Shown here piece by piece: positions 28,542-38,728 of a stretch of 45,069 nucleotides of DNA (the stretch's first letter is position 1; each line of letters opens with the position of its first letter). The notes under the pieces are model-generated. The model was not told where the DNA came from and made no database searches. It saw only the letters and a program-made list of their open reading frames with translations. Source of the DNA: Candidatus Calditenuaceae archaeon (lineage in GTDB: Archaea > Thermoproteota > Nitrososphaeria_A > Caldarchaeales > Calditenuaceae). The translations under genes were made by a program, and so were the position numbers. The stretch covers positions 1 through 45,069 of the forward strand of contig JANXEU010000001.1 of the NCBI GenBank assembly GCA_025058055.1, given 5' to 3'.

Positions 28542-31500
28542 TCAGGGCCTCCTCAGCCCCTTGAGGTAAGCTGCGTGGAGCTCGTTAAGCGACCTGACTT
28601 CCCAAAGGCCCTCGCTGAGCCACTTCAGCACGCTCAGGGCCGAGTTAAGCGCTTGGAAGGTGGTGAAATAGGGTATGCCGGTTATCACGGCCCCGCGCCG
28701 AATGAGGTAACCAAGCCTGTCTCTCTCACCGGCCCTCAGCTTCCTCACGTCCACGATAAGACCAACGTTCAGATCTCTGAAAGTTAACGCAGCATCTATC
28801 TCGTGACTCCATCCTGAATGATCGACCTCGATGACTTCTTTGTCGTGCTCGATGACTCCACCTTCCGTTATCAAGCAAACGTCCATCCCGATTGACTTGA
28901 GCGACTCGATCGCATACAGGCCCTCGTTAATGGATTCTTCGCTGACCGCCACCAGAACTCTTACTCCTCTTCTGATCGGGTTGTTGGCAGCGAGCTGTGC
29001 CTTCCAGTACGCCTCCTCAAAAGTCGCACCTATACCCATGCACTCACCAGTCGACTTCATCCTTGGTTCCAGTATTGGATCAACGCCTGGAAGCTTCGCG
29101 AATGAGAAGACTGATTCCTTTACCGCGACATAGGGGGGGTTGGTCTCCTCCGTGATCCCGAGTTCGGTGAGCTTGCACCCGAGCATGACTTTGGTCGCAA
29201 CCTTCACGAGAGGCACACCGATCGCTTTGCCAACGAAAGGTATCGTCCTAGAGGCCCTCGGGTTGGCCTCCAAGACGTATACTTCATCACCAATAACCGC
29301 GTACTGGACGTTCAGGAATCCCACCACGCCCAGCTCTAGGGCTAAACGTTTGGTGTAGTCCCTGATCCTATTCAACGCCTTCGTGGAGAGGTTCCGAGGA
29401 GGAATGATCATGGCGGCGTCGCCGCTGTGAACGCCCGCCAGCTCTACGTGCTCCAGTATGCCGCATATGAACACCGATTCACCGTCGGAGATGGCGTCCA
29501 CGTCCACCTCAACCGCCGGATAGAGGTACTTGTCTATCAGTACGGGCCTCTCCTCGGTCACCTCAAGCGCCACTCCGATTAACTTGATCAGCTCCTCCCT
29601 GTTCCAGACGATCCCCATGCCCCTCCCACCGAGGACGTAAGAAGGCCTGACCAAGATCGGGTATCCCAGCGACTCGGCGACCTCAATCGCTTCATTCAAG
29701 CTCTTCGCGGTCCCACCTTCAGGCTGAGGTATCCCCAGTTTGAGGAGTAGTTCCCTGAACCTCTTTCTGTCCTCACAGATGTCGATGCTTTCGGAGCTGG
29801 TACCGAGGATTCGCACTCCCGCTTCAGCTAGTCTCTTGGCAAGCTTCAGCGGCGTCTGTCCTCCGAGCTGCACGATTACACCCTCTGGCCTCTCTCGATC
29901 GATCACGTTCATCACGTCCTCGAACGTCAGAGGCTCGAAATACAGCCGAGACGATACATCGAAGTCGGTGCTTACTGTCTCAGGGTTGTTGTTGATCACA
30001 ATCGATTCGATGCCCTCCTGCCTAAGCGCCAGCGACGCGTGAACCGAACAGTAGTCGAATTCTATCCCCTGACCTATTCTGATCGGTCCGGATCCGATGA
30101 TCAGCACCCTCCTCTTACCATCGCTCACTCTGGCCTCGTCGGTGTCTTCATACGTCGAGTAGTAGTACGGGGTCACTGCCTCGAACTCTCCAGCACAGGT
30201 GTCGACCATCTTGTAGACTGGTGTTACGCCGAGTGACTTCCTCAATCTCCTCACTTCTTCCTCAGTAGCGCCCAACAAAACAGCTAACTGTCGGTCTGAG
30301 AACCCCATTCGCTTCGCTCTCCGAAGCGTCTCCGTGAAGGCGGGTGAGCTGGGTTGTAAGCTCTTGAGCTCTTTCTCCATCTCGACGATCCTCTTGATAC
30401 CGTTAAGGAACCACTTGTCGATGCGGGTGAGCCTGTGTATCTCATCGACCTGCATCCCGAGTAGCATCGCCTCCCTAATCGCGAATATTCGCTCCCAAGT
30501 CGGTCTAACCAGCAACTCTCTCACTTGGTCTAGGGTCCTGATCGTGTCACGTGCATCCGCACCGAGTCCGTATCTGTTTATCTCCAGCGAACGGATCGCT
30601 TTCTGGAGCGCCTCCTCGAAAGTCCTGCCTATCCCCATCGCCTCCCCGGTCGATTTCATCATTGTGCCGATGACAGCGTCGAGGTCATCGAAGACGTCCA
30701 CGGGCCACCTCGGTATCTTGACAACGACGTAGTCGACCGTCGGCTCCATAGCGGCCGTTATGGTCCCAACGACCTTGTTCGGGATCTCGTCGAGCCTGTA
30801 GCCCAGCGCGATCTTCGCGGCGGTACGGGCTATAGGGTAGCCGGTGGCCTTCGAGGCGAGGGCCGAGCTCCTGCTGACCCTGGGGTTCACCTCTATCACG
30901 GTGTACTCGAACATCTCGGGGTTGACGCCGAACTGGATGTTGCAAGCCCCCATTATCCCAATCGCCCTGACTACCTTGAACGCGACCCTCCTCAGGACGT
31001 GGAACTCCTCGTCGGTGAGCGTCTGGGTGGGCGCGACGACGATGCTCTCTCCGGTGTGGATCCCGAGCGGGTCTAGGTTCTCCATCGGACAGACGCAGAC
31101 GCAGTTGTCCGCGGAGTCCCGCAGGATCTCGAGCTCGTACTCCTTCCAGCCCTCGAGGTACTCGTCGACCGCGACCCTCCCGTTCATGCTGACCATCAAC
31201 CCCGTGCTGACGAGCCTCCTCAGCTCCTCGTCGTTTCGCGCGACGCCGGAGCCCGTCCCGCCCAGCGCGTAGCTGGCCCTGCAGAGTACCGGGTATCCGC
31301 CGAGCTCCCTCACCGCCTCCTTCGCCTCCTCGAGGCTCGAGACCTCGATCGATCTGGGTATCGGCTCGCCGATCGACCTGATCAGCTCGTGGAAGAGCCT
31401 CCTGTCCTCGGCCTTCTTGATCGCCTCGACCGGCGTCCCTATCACTTTGGTCCCTACCTCGTCGAGGACCCCGGCCTCCTTCAGCCTTACGGCTAAGTTC

Positions 31501-31787
31501 AGGCCCGTCTGTCCTCCCATCGTCGGCAGCAGTGCATCCGGCCTCTCCTTCCTCAGGATCCTCGCGACCGTCTCGACGTCGAGAGGCTCCACGTAAACGA
31601 CGTCGGCGATCTCATGGTCGGTCTGGATGGTCGCAGGGTTCGAGTTGACGAGTATCACCTTGACGCCGTCCTCTCTCAACGCGAGGCACGCTTGAGACCC
31701 CGAGTAATCGAACTCCGCCGCCTGCCCGATCACTATAGGGCCGGAGCCGATCACTAGGACGCTGCTGACCCAGTCGAGCTTCGGCAT
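28542..31787 (-). CDS. carB: carbamoyl-phosphate synthase large subunit
   Basis: Two ATP-grasp halves: VLVIGSGPIVIGQAAEFDYSG and VLIIGSGPIRIGQGIEFDYC; EVNPRVSRSSALASKATGYPIA; C-terminal MGS-like domain. Confidence 0.97.
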   Translation of the reverse strand: MPKLDWVSSVLVIGSGPIVIGQAAEFDYSGSQACLALREDGVKVILVNSNPATIQTDHEIADVVYVEPLDVETVARILRKERPDALLPTMGGQTGLNLAVRLKEAGVLDEVGTKVIGTPVEAIKKAEDRRLFHELIRSIGEPIPRSIEVSSLEEAKEAVRELGGYPVLCRASYALGGTGSGVARNDEELRRLVSTGLMVSMNGRVAVDEYLEGWKEYELEILRDSADNCVCVCPMENLDPLGIHTGESIVVAPTQTLTDEEFHVLRRVAFKVVRAIGIMGACNIQFGVNPEMFEYTVIEVNPRVSRSSALASKATGYPIARTAAKIALGYRLDEIPNKVVGTITAAMEPTVDYVVVKIPRWPVDVFDDLDAVIGTMMKSTGEAMGIGRTFEEALQKAIRSLEINRYGLGADARDTIRTLDQVRELLVRPTWERIFAIREAMLLGMQVDEIHRLTRIDKWFLNGIKRIVEMEKELKSLQPSSPAFTETLRRAKRMGFSDRQLAVLLGATEEEVRRLRKSLGVTPVYKMVDTCAGEFEAVTPYYYSTYEDTDEARVSDGKRRVLIIGSGPIRIGQGIEFDYCSVHASLALRQEGIESIVINNNPETVSTDFDVSSRLYFEPLTFEDVMNVIDRERPEGVIVQLGGQTPLKLAKRLAEAGVRILGTSSESIDICEDRKRFRELLLKLGIPQPEGGTAKSLNEAIEVAESLGYPILVRPSYVLGGRGMGIVWNREELIKLIGVALEVTEERPVLIDKYLYPAVEVDVDAISDGESVFICGILEHVELAGVHSGDAAMIIPPRNLSTKALNRIRDYTKRLALELGVVGFLNVQYAVIGDEVYVLEANPRASRTIPFVGKAIGVPLVKVATKVMLGCKLTELGITEETNPPYVAVKESVFSFAKLPGVDPILEPRMKSTGECMGIGATFEEAYWKAQLAANNPIRRGVRVLVAVSEESINEGLYAIESLKSIGMDVCLITEGGVIEHDKEVIEVDHSGWSHEIDAALTFRDLNVGLIVDVRKLRAGERDRLGYLIRRGAVITGIPYFTTFQALNSALSVLKWLSEGLWEVRSLNELHAAYLKGLRRP

Positions 31788-32860
31788 CAGAGCATCACCA
31801 AGAACTCGTCGAAGATCCCGGCCCCGTCAGAGGGCCCAGGACGGCCCTCGGGATGATACTGCGTCGACAGAACGCTCAGATCCTCGTGCTCCAACCCCTC
31901 CACGGTGCCGTCATTGAGGCTGACTTGCCTTATCAGAAGGCCTTTGCTCTCGAACCTCCTTGGGTCGACCGCGTAGCCGTGATTCTGAAGGGTGATGTGA
32001 ACTCTTCCAGTCTTGAGGTCCTTCACGGGGTGGTTGGTCCCTCTGTGACCGAACTTCATCTTGTACGTGGTACATCCGAACGCGAGTGATATCAGTTGAT
32101 GTCCCAAGCAGACCCCCATCACCGGCACTTTGCCGATTAGCTTTCTGACGGTCTCGATCGCGTAACCCAGCACCGCAGGGTCGCCGGGTCCGTTCGAGAT
32201 TACCACACCATCGGGGTCCCAACCGAGGATCTCCTCGGCTGAAGTCCAAGCTGGGAATCTAACCACCGTCACTCCTTTCTCCAGGAGCTTCCTGACGATC
32301 CCGAGCTTCACTCCGCAATCAAGCAGCGCGACAGTCTTCCTTCCTTTCCCCAACAACTCAACTCTGCTGCATGAAGTCTCCCTCACCAGATCCACCTCAT
32401 ATCTCCAGGATGCCAACCTTCTCCTCACCGATTCGACGTCCACTGACTCTATGTCACCACACACTAACGCGGCTGGCACTGTTCCGTGCTCCCTGATTGC
32501 AACGGTCAAGGCCCTAGTATCGACGCCTTCGATGCCGACGACTCCGTACTCCCTCAGTAAGTCGGATAACTTTCCCTTGCTCTTTGAATTTGATGGATGT
32601 TCGCACGCGTCCCTGACTACAACCCCCTCCGCCCAGATCCTATCGGATTCCAGCTCTCCCGTCCAGACACCGTAGTTCCCGATGTGAGTGTAGGTGAAGA
32701 GCACTATCTGCCCGTTGTAGGACGGGTCTGAGAGCGTCTCCTCGTAACCGCTGAGCGAGGTCGTGAAGACAAGCTCCCCCAGAGCTTCGCCTTCAACGCC
32801 GATCGACCTGCCCCGTATCAGCGCCCCAGTCGCGAGAAGTAGCAGGCCTTCCGACATCAT
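31787..32860 (-). CDS. carA: carbamoyl-phosphate synthase small subunit
   Basis: FTTSLSGYEETLSDPSYNGQIV, GVCLGHQLISLAFG, STQYHPEGRPGP; 1-nt stop/start contact with carB; TATA-like element at about -26. Confidence 0.97.
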   Translation of the reverse strand: MMSEGLLLLATGALIRGRSIGVEGEALGELVFTTSLSGYEETLSDPSYNGQIVLFTYTHIGNYGVWTGELESDRIWAEGVVVRDACEHPSNSKSKGKLSDLLREYGVVGIEGVDTRALTVAIREHGTVPAALVCGDIESVDVESVRRRLASWRYEVDLVRETSCSRVELLGKGRKTVALLDCGVKLGIVRKLLEKGVTVVRFPAWTSAEEILGWDPDGVVISNGPGDPAVLGYAIETVRKLIGKVPVMGVCLGHQLISLAFGCTTYKMKFGHRGTNHPVKDLKTGRVHITLQNHGYAVDPRRFESKGLLIRQVSLNDGTVEGLEHEDLSVLSTQYHPEGRPGPSDGAGIFDEFLVML

Positions 32861-33029
32861 AGCCCTTTACGAGTTCCACTAAAAATAACTTGAGTTGAAA
32901 GCCTGTGAAACGTTGAAAAGGTGATGACGGGACAAAGTTATAACCCGAGGATCTCATCCGAGACGAACCTCACAACGGACGATAGCTAAGTCTTCGAGCG
33001 TTCTGAAAGCGGAATGGCGTTGTCTCAGC

Positions 33030-33806
33030 TCACTCTCTCCCACGCTTAGAGAGGATCTGAACCCATGGGTTGTCCTGAAGGTAGCTAGGAAGTGGTCCCT
33101 GCTCGCTCGCATCGTATCGGGCCTTGTCGTCTCGACTCTCGGCGATCGTCACCCTCCTCGCTCCCGACTCTAGGATCTCGACTTTTGCTGCTAATCTCTC
33201 GAGACGTTCCTTTAGCGACTCGAGAACCACTTCGATTTCACTCAAACGCTTCAGGGAGCCGATTTCGTTCTCGAGCCTCTCGATTCTACTGATCAAGCTC
33301 GTCGTCTCCTCTACGATCGACGCGCTGGCCTTTCCTTCAGTCATCGTTAGTTTCTGTATGATGGTGTTCTCCAACAAGTCCATCTTTCTGAGCATCTCTC
33401 TGATTGCACCTCTGACCTCCTCTAACGCCAGCGATCTCGAGTCCGGTGCTTCCGCGCGGGTTGTCATCTGAGCAACCTTAAGTCTGGGAGGCACAACTTC
33501 CTCAACGAAGCTCTCTCCGTACTTGACCAGCCCAAGTCCGTGAACCCTAAAGACGTATTCGCCGACTCTGCTCACTATTCTACCCGGGACTGCAACGTAC
33601 GCGACCCTCTCCCTCGCTGCGTCCATAGAGGCCTCAATCATGACAGAAATCAACTCAGGGGTGGACGCGTCCTCGTGAACTACTCTCACGACCCCATCCA
33701 ACGGGCCTTGCGATATCCGAATAAGGTCCTCTTCGATCGCAACGGAGTACCCTGCATCTTTAAAGTACTCAGCGATCCTCTGCACGGTCTGCCGTTCCTT
33801 TACCAA
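33030..33806 (-). CDS. hypothetical coiled-coil protein (258 aa)
   Basis: N-terminal alpha/beta domain, long coiled coil (ISRIERLENEIGSLKRLSEIEVVLESLKERLERLAAKVEILE), short C-terminal tail LPSYLQDNPWVQILSKRGRE. Confidence 0.65.
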   Translation of the reverse strand: MVKERQTVQRIAEYFKDAGYSVAIEEDLIRISQGPLDGVVRVVHEDASTPELISVMIEASMDAARERVAYVAVPGRIVSRVGEYVFRVHGLGLVKYGESFVEEVVPPRLKVAQMTTRAEAPDSRSLALEEVRGAIREMLRKMDLLENTIIQKLTMTEGKASASIVEETTSLISRIERLENEIGSLKRLSEIEVVLESLKERLERLAAKVEILESGARRVTIAESRDDKARYDASEQGPLPSYLQDNPWVQILSKRGRE

Positions 33807-33847
33807 CTCCCCACCTCAAAGTCGATACCGATATGAAAGCATCATCC

Positions 33848-34624
33848 TCAACCCGAGTGAGAGAGGAAGTCAAGCCTCCCTCCGTCTATGGTGACGACCT
33901 GACCCGTGATGAACGACGCGCTCTCCGATACTAGGAAGGCCACCAGCTGGGCGACTTCCTCAGGTCTACCTACGCGTTTGAGAGACGTCCTCTCGGAGGT
34001 CCACCTGATAAGCTCCTCAGCCTCCTCCTTGGGACTCCCGAAGACTAGATCGGTCAAGATGAGGCCGGGCGCGACGGCGTTGACCGTGATCCCGTATTCC
34101 CCCAGCTCCATTGCGAGCCTCTTTGTGAGCACGACGATCGCCGCTTTGCTCATCGCGTAGTAAGTCGTGTTCTTAGCGCTGGTCCCGAATCCCGCTATCG
34201 AGCTCACGTTGATTATCCTGCCCCACCTGTTGACCCTCATGTATGGCACGGCCGCGGCTGTGCAGTTCACGACGCCTTTGACGTTGACCGAGTAGAGCCT
34301 GTCCAGAATCGAGATGTCGTCCATCACGCCCCCTCTCAGGAATATGCCTGCGTTGTTCACTAGGATGTCCAGTTTCCCGAAGGAGTTGACTGCCTCGGTG
34401 ACGAGCCTTTCTGCGTCCTCCCTCACGGAGACGTCAGCTCTTACTGCAATCGCTTTACCTCCTGCCTCTTGGATGGCATCGAGTGTCTTCTTCGCCTCAA
34501 CCTCCCTGTTAAGGAAATTACAGACAACGTAACACCCAGACTTCGCGAGCTCGACCGCTATCGCTCTACCTATACCTCTGGAGGAGCCCGTCACTATGGC
34601 GACTCGCCCATTCAGCTTCCCCAT
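33848..34624 (-). CDS. SDR-family oxidoreductase (FabG-like)
   Basis: [44 protein letters not shown]-like element at about -31. Confidence 0.95.
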   Translation of the reverse strand: MGKLNGRVAIVTGSSRGIGRAIAVELAKSGCYVVCNFLNREVEAKKTLDAIQEAGGKAIAVRADVSVREDAERLVTEAVNSFGKLDILVNNAGIFLRGGVMDDISILDRLYSVNVKGVVNCTAAAVPYMRVNRWGRIINVSSIAGFGTSAKNTTYYAMSKAAIVVLTKRLAMELGEYGITVNAVAPGLILTDLVFGSPKEEAEELIRWTSERTSLKRVGRPEEVAQLVAFLVSESASFITGQVVTIDGGRLDFLSHSG

Positions 34625-34722
34625 GACCTCCAGAACACTTCCCCAAGTCTATTAGTTTAACCAGCCCAATTTGCGATGAGAATTCACCTTAATACAATAG
34701 CAGAACGTGAGCATATTCTGGG

Positions 34723-35616
34723 TTGCAGTCGCAGACCAAGGCCGTCCTCACACCCGCATCGAGTTTCAAAATTTACTTCAAGCTCACGAAACCGAACGTC
34801 TGGTGGCTACTCGTCTACACCGGTATAGGAGGGTTCTTCGTCGGATCCGGACAAGCCTTAGACCTCCGCACATTAGCCCTAACGACGCTCGCCTTGATCT
34901 GCGGCTCAGCTGGATCAGAGACAATTTCCAACTACATCGAGAGGGAAACCGACTCGATGATGTCAAGAACGAGGAGGAGACCACTTCCATCGGGCGCGAT
35001 CAACCCTCCTGAGAAGGCCCTATGGCTAGGAATCGCCTTGACCTCCGCTGGCATCTTCACCTCAGCTCTCATCAACGTTTACGCGTTGTCTTTCATGATC
35101 GTAGGAATACTGGACTACTTGGTCGTTTACGTGCTGTTGACCAAGAAGCGGACTCCTCTGAACATAATCCTCGGTAGCTTTTCGGGAGGAGCTCCCGCCA
35201 TGATCGGTTACGTGTCCTCCAGTGGCACACCCGCCATCACGGGTTGGTTATTGGCAGCGCTGGTGGTCTTGTGGATACCAGGACACGTCTGGAGCCTCGC
35301 GTTGAGGTACAAGGAGGACTACAGGAGGGCCGGCATCCCAATGCTGCCTGTCGTAGTGAATGAAACTAAAGCGATAAGGTGCATAGTGTCCACTGTGATG
35401 TTACTGGTCGCGTTCTCGCTGATGCTCCCCTTGGTCGAACAGAGGCTCGGTACCGTTTATTTCGGTGCTGCCCTTGTTACTGGAGCCTTGCTGATCTACC
35501 TCAGTTTCCGGACAGCCATGAGGCCGGACTTCAAGAAATTCTGGAGGCTCTTCAAGTTCACCAGTCCTCATCTCGCGATACTCTTCGCCGCCATGATGGT
35601 CGACCTGCTCTTATAG
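34723..35616 (+). CDS. ctaB: protoheme IX farnesyltransferase
   Basis: SNYIERETDSMMSRTRRRPLPSG, YVLLTKKRTPLNIILGSFSGGAPAMIGY, GHVWSLALRYKEDYRRAGIPMLPVV. Confidence 0.95.
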   Translation: MQSQTKAVLTPASSFKIYFKLTKPNVWWLLVYTGIGGFFVGSGQALDLRTLALTTLALICGSAGSETISNYIERETDSMMSRTRRRPLPSGAINPPEKALWLGIALTSAGIFTSALINVYALSFMIVGILDYLVVYVLLTKKRTPLNIILGSFSGGAPAMIGYVSSSGTPAITGWLLAALVVLWIPGHVWSLALRYKEDYRRAGIPMLPVVVNETKAIRCIVSTVMLLVAFSLMLPLVEQRLGTVYFGAALVTGALLIYLSFRTAMRPDFKKFWRLFKFTSPHLAILFAAMMVDLLL

Positions 35617-35671
35617 GACTTAAATGCATACAATAGGTATTTCATGAGGAGGTTATTGGTCGGGCGTTAGG

Positions 35672-35681
35672 ACTTTTATAG
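35672..35681 (+). promoter_or_regulatory. TATA-like element (acttttatag) for the 143-aa gene
   Basis: Centred about 30 nt upstream of the ATG at 35707. Confidence 0.5.
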
Positions 35682-35706
35682 GAAGACACACAACTCGATC
35701 TGGAAT

Positions 35707-36138
35707 ATGAGCGTGCCGATTGACGTGAAGACGACGCTTGAGAGGTTTCGGAGGTTCATGATCTATAACACGTGTCTGTCGTTCATTCCAAAGGGCTACT
35801 TGAAGGACCCGACGGTCTTCCCGGAGAGGAACAGCGAGAGGGGGCAGATCTACCTCGAGGCAGCCGCCAAGATCGAACTCGCCAAGATCAAGGACATCAC
35901 GTTCGTGAAGGCAGTCGACGTTCTCGGAATAATTTACGCGTCAAAGAGCGGTAACACGCAGCTCAGGTGGAGACAGATCAGCGGATCCCTTGGCAGACTC
36001 ATGGGACAGGCATCCCTGAATTCGGTCGTCAACCTCATCGAGTCCAAGGTGCTAACCAAGGAGTACGTGGAGGGGTTGGTCTCCCACATGCAAGAGCTTC
36101 GTAGCGAGAGGGAGGGCGAGAACTCAACTGAGGATTAG
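35707..36138 (+). CDS. hypothetical protein (143 aa)
   Basis: Complete ORF with TATA-like acttttatag about 30 nt upstream of ATG; no recognised family. Confidence 0.7.
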   Translation: MSVPIDVKTTLERFRRFMIYNTCLSFIPKGYLKDPTVFPERNSERGQIYLEAAAKIELAKIKDITFVKAVDVLGIIYASKSGNTQLRWRQISGSLGRLMGQASLNSVVNLIESKVLTKEYVEGLVSHMQELRSEREGENSTED

Positions 36139-36639
36139 GGCCCTACAGCGGTCGCAAGGCTTGAACCCTTTATTGTCCGTGTCCTCGACGGAATTGCTGA
36201 AGTACATGACACAATCGCGTCTGACACAGTGATTTAACCCCAACAAATGGCCGAGTTCGTGAGAGACCTCCTTGCTCACGCGCGCGATGTAGGTGTTTAG
36301 TTCTTGATGTCTGAGCCTGTATGTCGAAACTACCGCCGACCTCTTGTACGCGAGTCCGAAACAGAAGTTGAAGCCATTGACGTAAATGTCGTCAGCCACG
36401 ATGACGATTAACAGCCCGACCTCTGGGACCAATCCCTCCACACTCCTCACCAACTCCAGCGCGTCGACCTGGCCCCTTCGCCTGTTCATTGACTTGGTGA
36501 TGAAAGAGCTCAAGTCAGAACGCTCTACCTTCGCGGAGAGACCATAGACCTCGTCTACAACTGAAAGAGCTCCGAGCACCTCTTCGCTCACAGCCTCATC
36601 GACGATGACCCTGACCTCCCCCCTCACGAAAGCTAACAT
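36124..36639 (-). CDS. amzA: archaemetzincin
   Basis: HELGHLLGLNHCVRRDCVMYFSNSVEDTDNKGFKPCDRCRALI, the extended metzincin motif plus Cys residues. Confidence 0.94.
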   Translation of the reverse strand: MLAFVRGEVRVIVDEAVSEEVLGALSVVDEVYGLSAKVERSDLSSFITKSMNRRRGQVDALELVRSVEGLVPEVGLLIVIVADDIYVNGFNFCFGLAYKRSAVVSTYRLRHQELNTYIARVSKEVSHELGHLLGLNHCVRRDCVMYFSNSVEDTDNKGFKPCDRCRALILS

Positions 36640-36665
36640 AACTCGTGTAACATTTAAGCAGGCGG

Positions 36666-37214
36666 ATGAAGGTAGTAATGGTTCTGGGAACTCCTGGTGT
36701 AGGTAAGAGCGCAGTTTGCAGCGAACTCGCGCAGAGGCTACAGGTACCGCATTTGGAGCTCACCGAACTCTCAGGCAACGTCACTGAGGTAGACCCTAGG
36801 GCTCTTTCCGCGAGAAGCAGTTCGATCCTCAAGAGGCACGGAGGTGGGGTGATCTCGAGCCACATAGTCTTCAAGCCTAGGGCCGTGAGAGTGATGAAGG
36901 CCATAGTACTCAGGAGAGATCCACTGGAACTCATCGAGGTGCTCCGGTCTAGAGGGTATGACGAGCCTAAGGTCGCTGAGAACGTCGAGGCTGAGTTCAT
37001 AGGTCTTATCTACTGGGAGGCGGTAAGGAAGTTCGGACGCCGATTCGTGCTTCAGTTAGACGTGACCAACAGGGAGTTAGTGGAGGTCATTGAGTTGGCA
37101 CATAGAGCCATTACCGGAGAACGCATCAGAGAAGAGGTTGACTGGATGAGTGATCTACCCGATGACCGACTTGAGAAGTTGTTGCGCTACCTGTCCTCAG
37201 TTACCTTGCTTTAA
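36666..37214 (+). CDS. adenylate kinase-like ATPase (AK6/Fap7 family)
   Basis: GTPGVGKSAVCSELAQRL, VVLRRDPLELIEVLRSRGYDEPKVAENVEAEFIGLIYWEA. Confidence 0.88.
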   Translation: MKVVMVLGTPGVGKSAVCSELAQRLQVPHLELTELSGNVTEVDPRALSARSSSILKRHGGGVISSHIVFKPRAVRVMKAIVLRRDPLELIEVLRSRGYDEPKVAENVEAEFIGLIYWEAVRKFGRRFVLQLDVTNRELVEVIELAHRAITGERIREEVDWMSDLPDDRLEKLLRYLSSVTLL

Positions 37215-38261
37215 GACTCGCTCAGCTCGCTCAGCGACCGCCTCGGCCATCTCAAGAGTACTGGCGCTGCCACCGAGGTCGTAAGTCACATGTCGCCTCT
37301 CCGCGACCACGTCCTCAACCGCCTTGAAGACTGCCCTCCCTTCTCTCACGAAACCGAGATACTCAAGCATCCACGCTGCTGAGAGCAACATCGCGGTTGG
37401 ATTGACTCTGTACTGACCCTTGTACTTGGGGGCACTGCCGTGTGCGGGCTCAAACATCGCGTATTTATCACCGAAGTTGGCGGAGTAGATCATCCCAATG
37501 TTAGCGACCAGTGCCGAGGCGAGTTCTGACAAGACATCCATGAATAGATTGGTGCTGAGTATCACTGTATTATTGAACCTCTGCGGGTTTTTGACGAGTT
37601 GTTGAGCCATGTTGTCGATGTAATATTCTTCCAGCGAAATACTGGAATAGTTAGATGCGACCCTCTGAACAGCGTTGAAGAACACCGAGTCAGTTAGCCT
37701 CAGGATGTTCCTCTTCGTTACGGCTATGACCTTCTCGAACCCCCTCCGCTTCGCCTCCTCAAACGCGTACCTAGCAACTCTTTCTGAGGAGAAGTCTGAA
37801 ACTCTTCTTATTGCGAGCGCTGTGCCGGGTGCGATCATGAACTCTATACCAATATACAACCCCTCAGTAGCTTCCCTAACACAGACGAAGTCCACGTCTC
37901 CTAGCGGACCAGGCAGACCTTTGAATGTCTTAATCGGCCTGACGTTTGCGTATAAGTCCATTCGCTGACGTATGCTGACCGCGACGCTCTTCGGCGCTCC
38001 CGGATCTGGAGGCGTAGTGGTTGGTGCTTTCAAACATGCGTCGCTATTCAGTATAACCTCCCACGTGTCGTCTGGGATAAGGGCGAAAGTGGTCGGCTTA
38101 CCGGCAGAGACCCACCAATCGTATCCCGCATCCTTCACCAAGACCTCAATCCCCGGGTTGATCTTCTCCAGAACTAAGAGAGTAGCCTCCGTCAGTTCAG
38201 GGCCGGTTCCGTCTCCTTTGATCAAGACAACAGACTTGGTTCTTGGCAAACTCAACTTCAC
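37197..38261 (-). CDS. isocitrate/isopropylmalate dehydrogenase family
   Basis: KGDGTGPELTEA, SVAVSIRQRMDLYANVRPIKT, REATEGLYIGIEF, YSANFGDKYAMFEPAHGSAPKYKGQYRVNPTA. Confidence 0.88.
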   Translation of the reverse strand: MKLSLPRTKSVVLIKGDGTGPELTEATLLVLEKINPGIEVLVKDAGYDWWVSAGKPTTFALIPDDTWEVILNSDACLKAPTTTPPDPGAPKSVAVSIRQRMDLYANVRPIKTFKGLPGPLGDVDFVCVREATEGLYIGIEFMIAPGTALAIRRVSDFSSERVARYAFEEAKRRGFEKVIAVTKRNILRLTDSVFFNAVQRVASNYSSISLEEYYIDNMAQQLVKNPQRFNNTVILSTNLFMDVLSELASALVANIGMIYSANFGDKYAMFEPAHGSAPKYKGQYRVNPTAMLLSAAWMLEYLGFVREGRAVFKAVEDVVAERRHVTYDLGGSASTLEMAEAVAERAERVLKQGN

Positions 38262-38683
38262 TTAAATTAGCTTCTAATAAACCGTCAGCCTCGTTGAGGA
38301 GCCTGATCTCTACCTCCTTCGAGAACCACAGAGACGGACGACGCGATTAAGGTAACTCATTTGAAGATCGCAATCACGCAAGCTGATAAGCTGAACGAAT
38401 AAGCGGCGAACTCCGCGCGAGTTAACTCAACATGGAGTGGTGCCGTGAAACCGCCGAGAGAAGGAACGATCTTCGAAGCGCACCGGACAGTCAGCCTCTG
38501 TAAGACTTTCCCTGTGGACTTCAGCCAGAGAATCAAAGATTAAGTCCAGAGCCGAGTGGCGAGGGGAACCTGCTGAGCGAACGACCACACTCGACTAAGC
38601 AGCGAAAATCGACAGTGCAGGCAAAACGATCGTTGTGATGTCACTAGCTTGAGGTCGAGTCGCTGTAGGTTGTTGTTCCTACC

Positions 38684-38728
38684 CTTTAGACTCGTGAGTA
38701 GTCGTTTGACCGCACGAGTTATCTAAAG
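38684..38728. other. long imperfect hairpin in intergenic gap
   Basis: CTTTAGACTCGTG...CACGAGTTATCTAAAG: 13-nt arm matched with a 3-nt bulge. Preceded by a second hairpin GTAGG-ttgttgtt-CCTAC at 38665-38682. Confidence 0.55.

Noticed and set aside
32921-32970. Possible C/D-box sRNA starting at gtgatgacgggacaaagttataacc
   Set aside because: A box C-like GTGATGA is present, but I found no convincing CTGA box D/D' at the right spacing or terminal stem.
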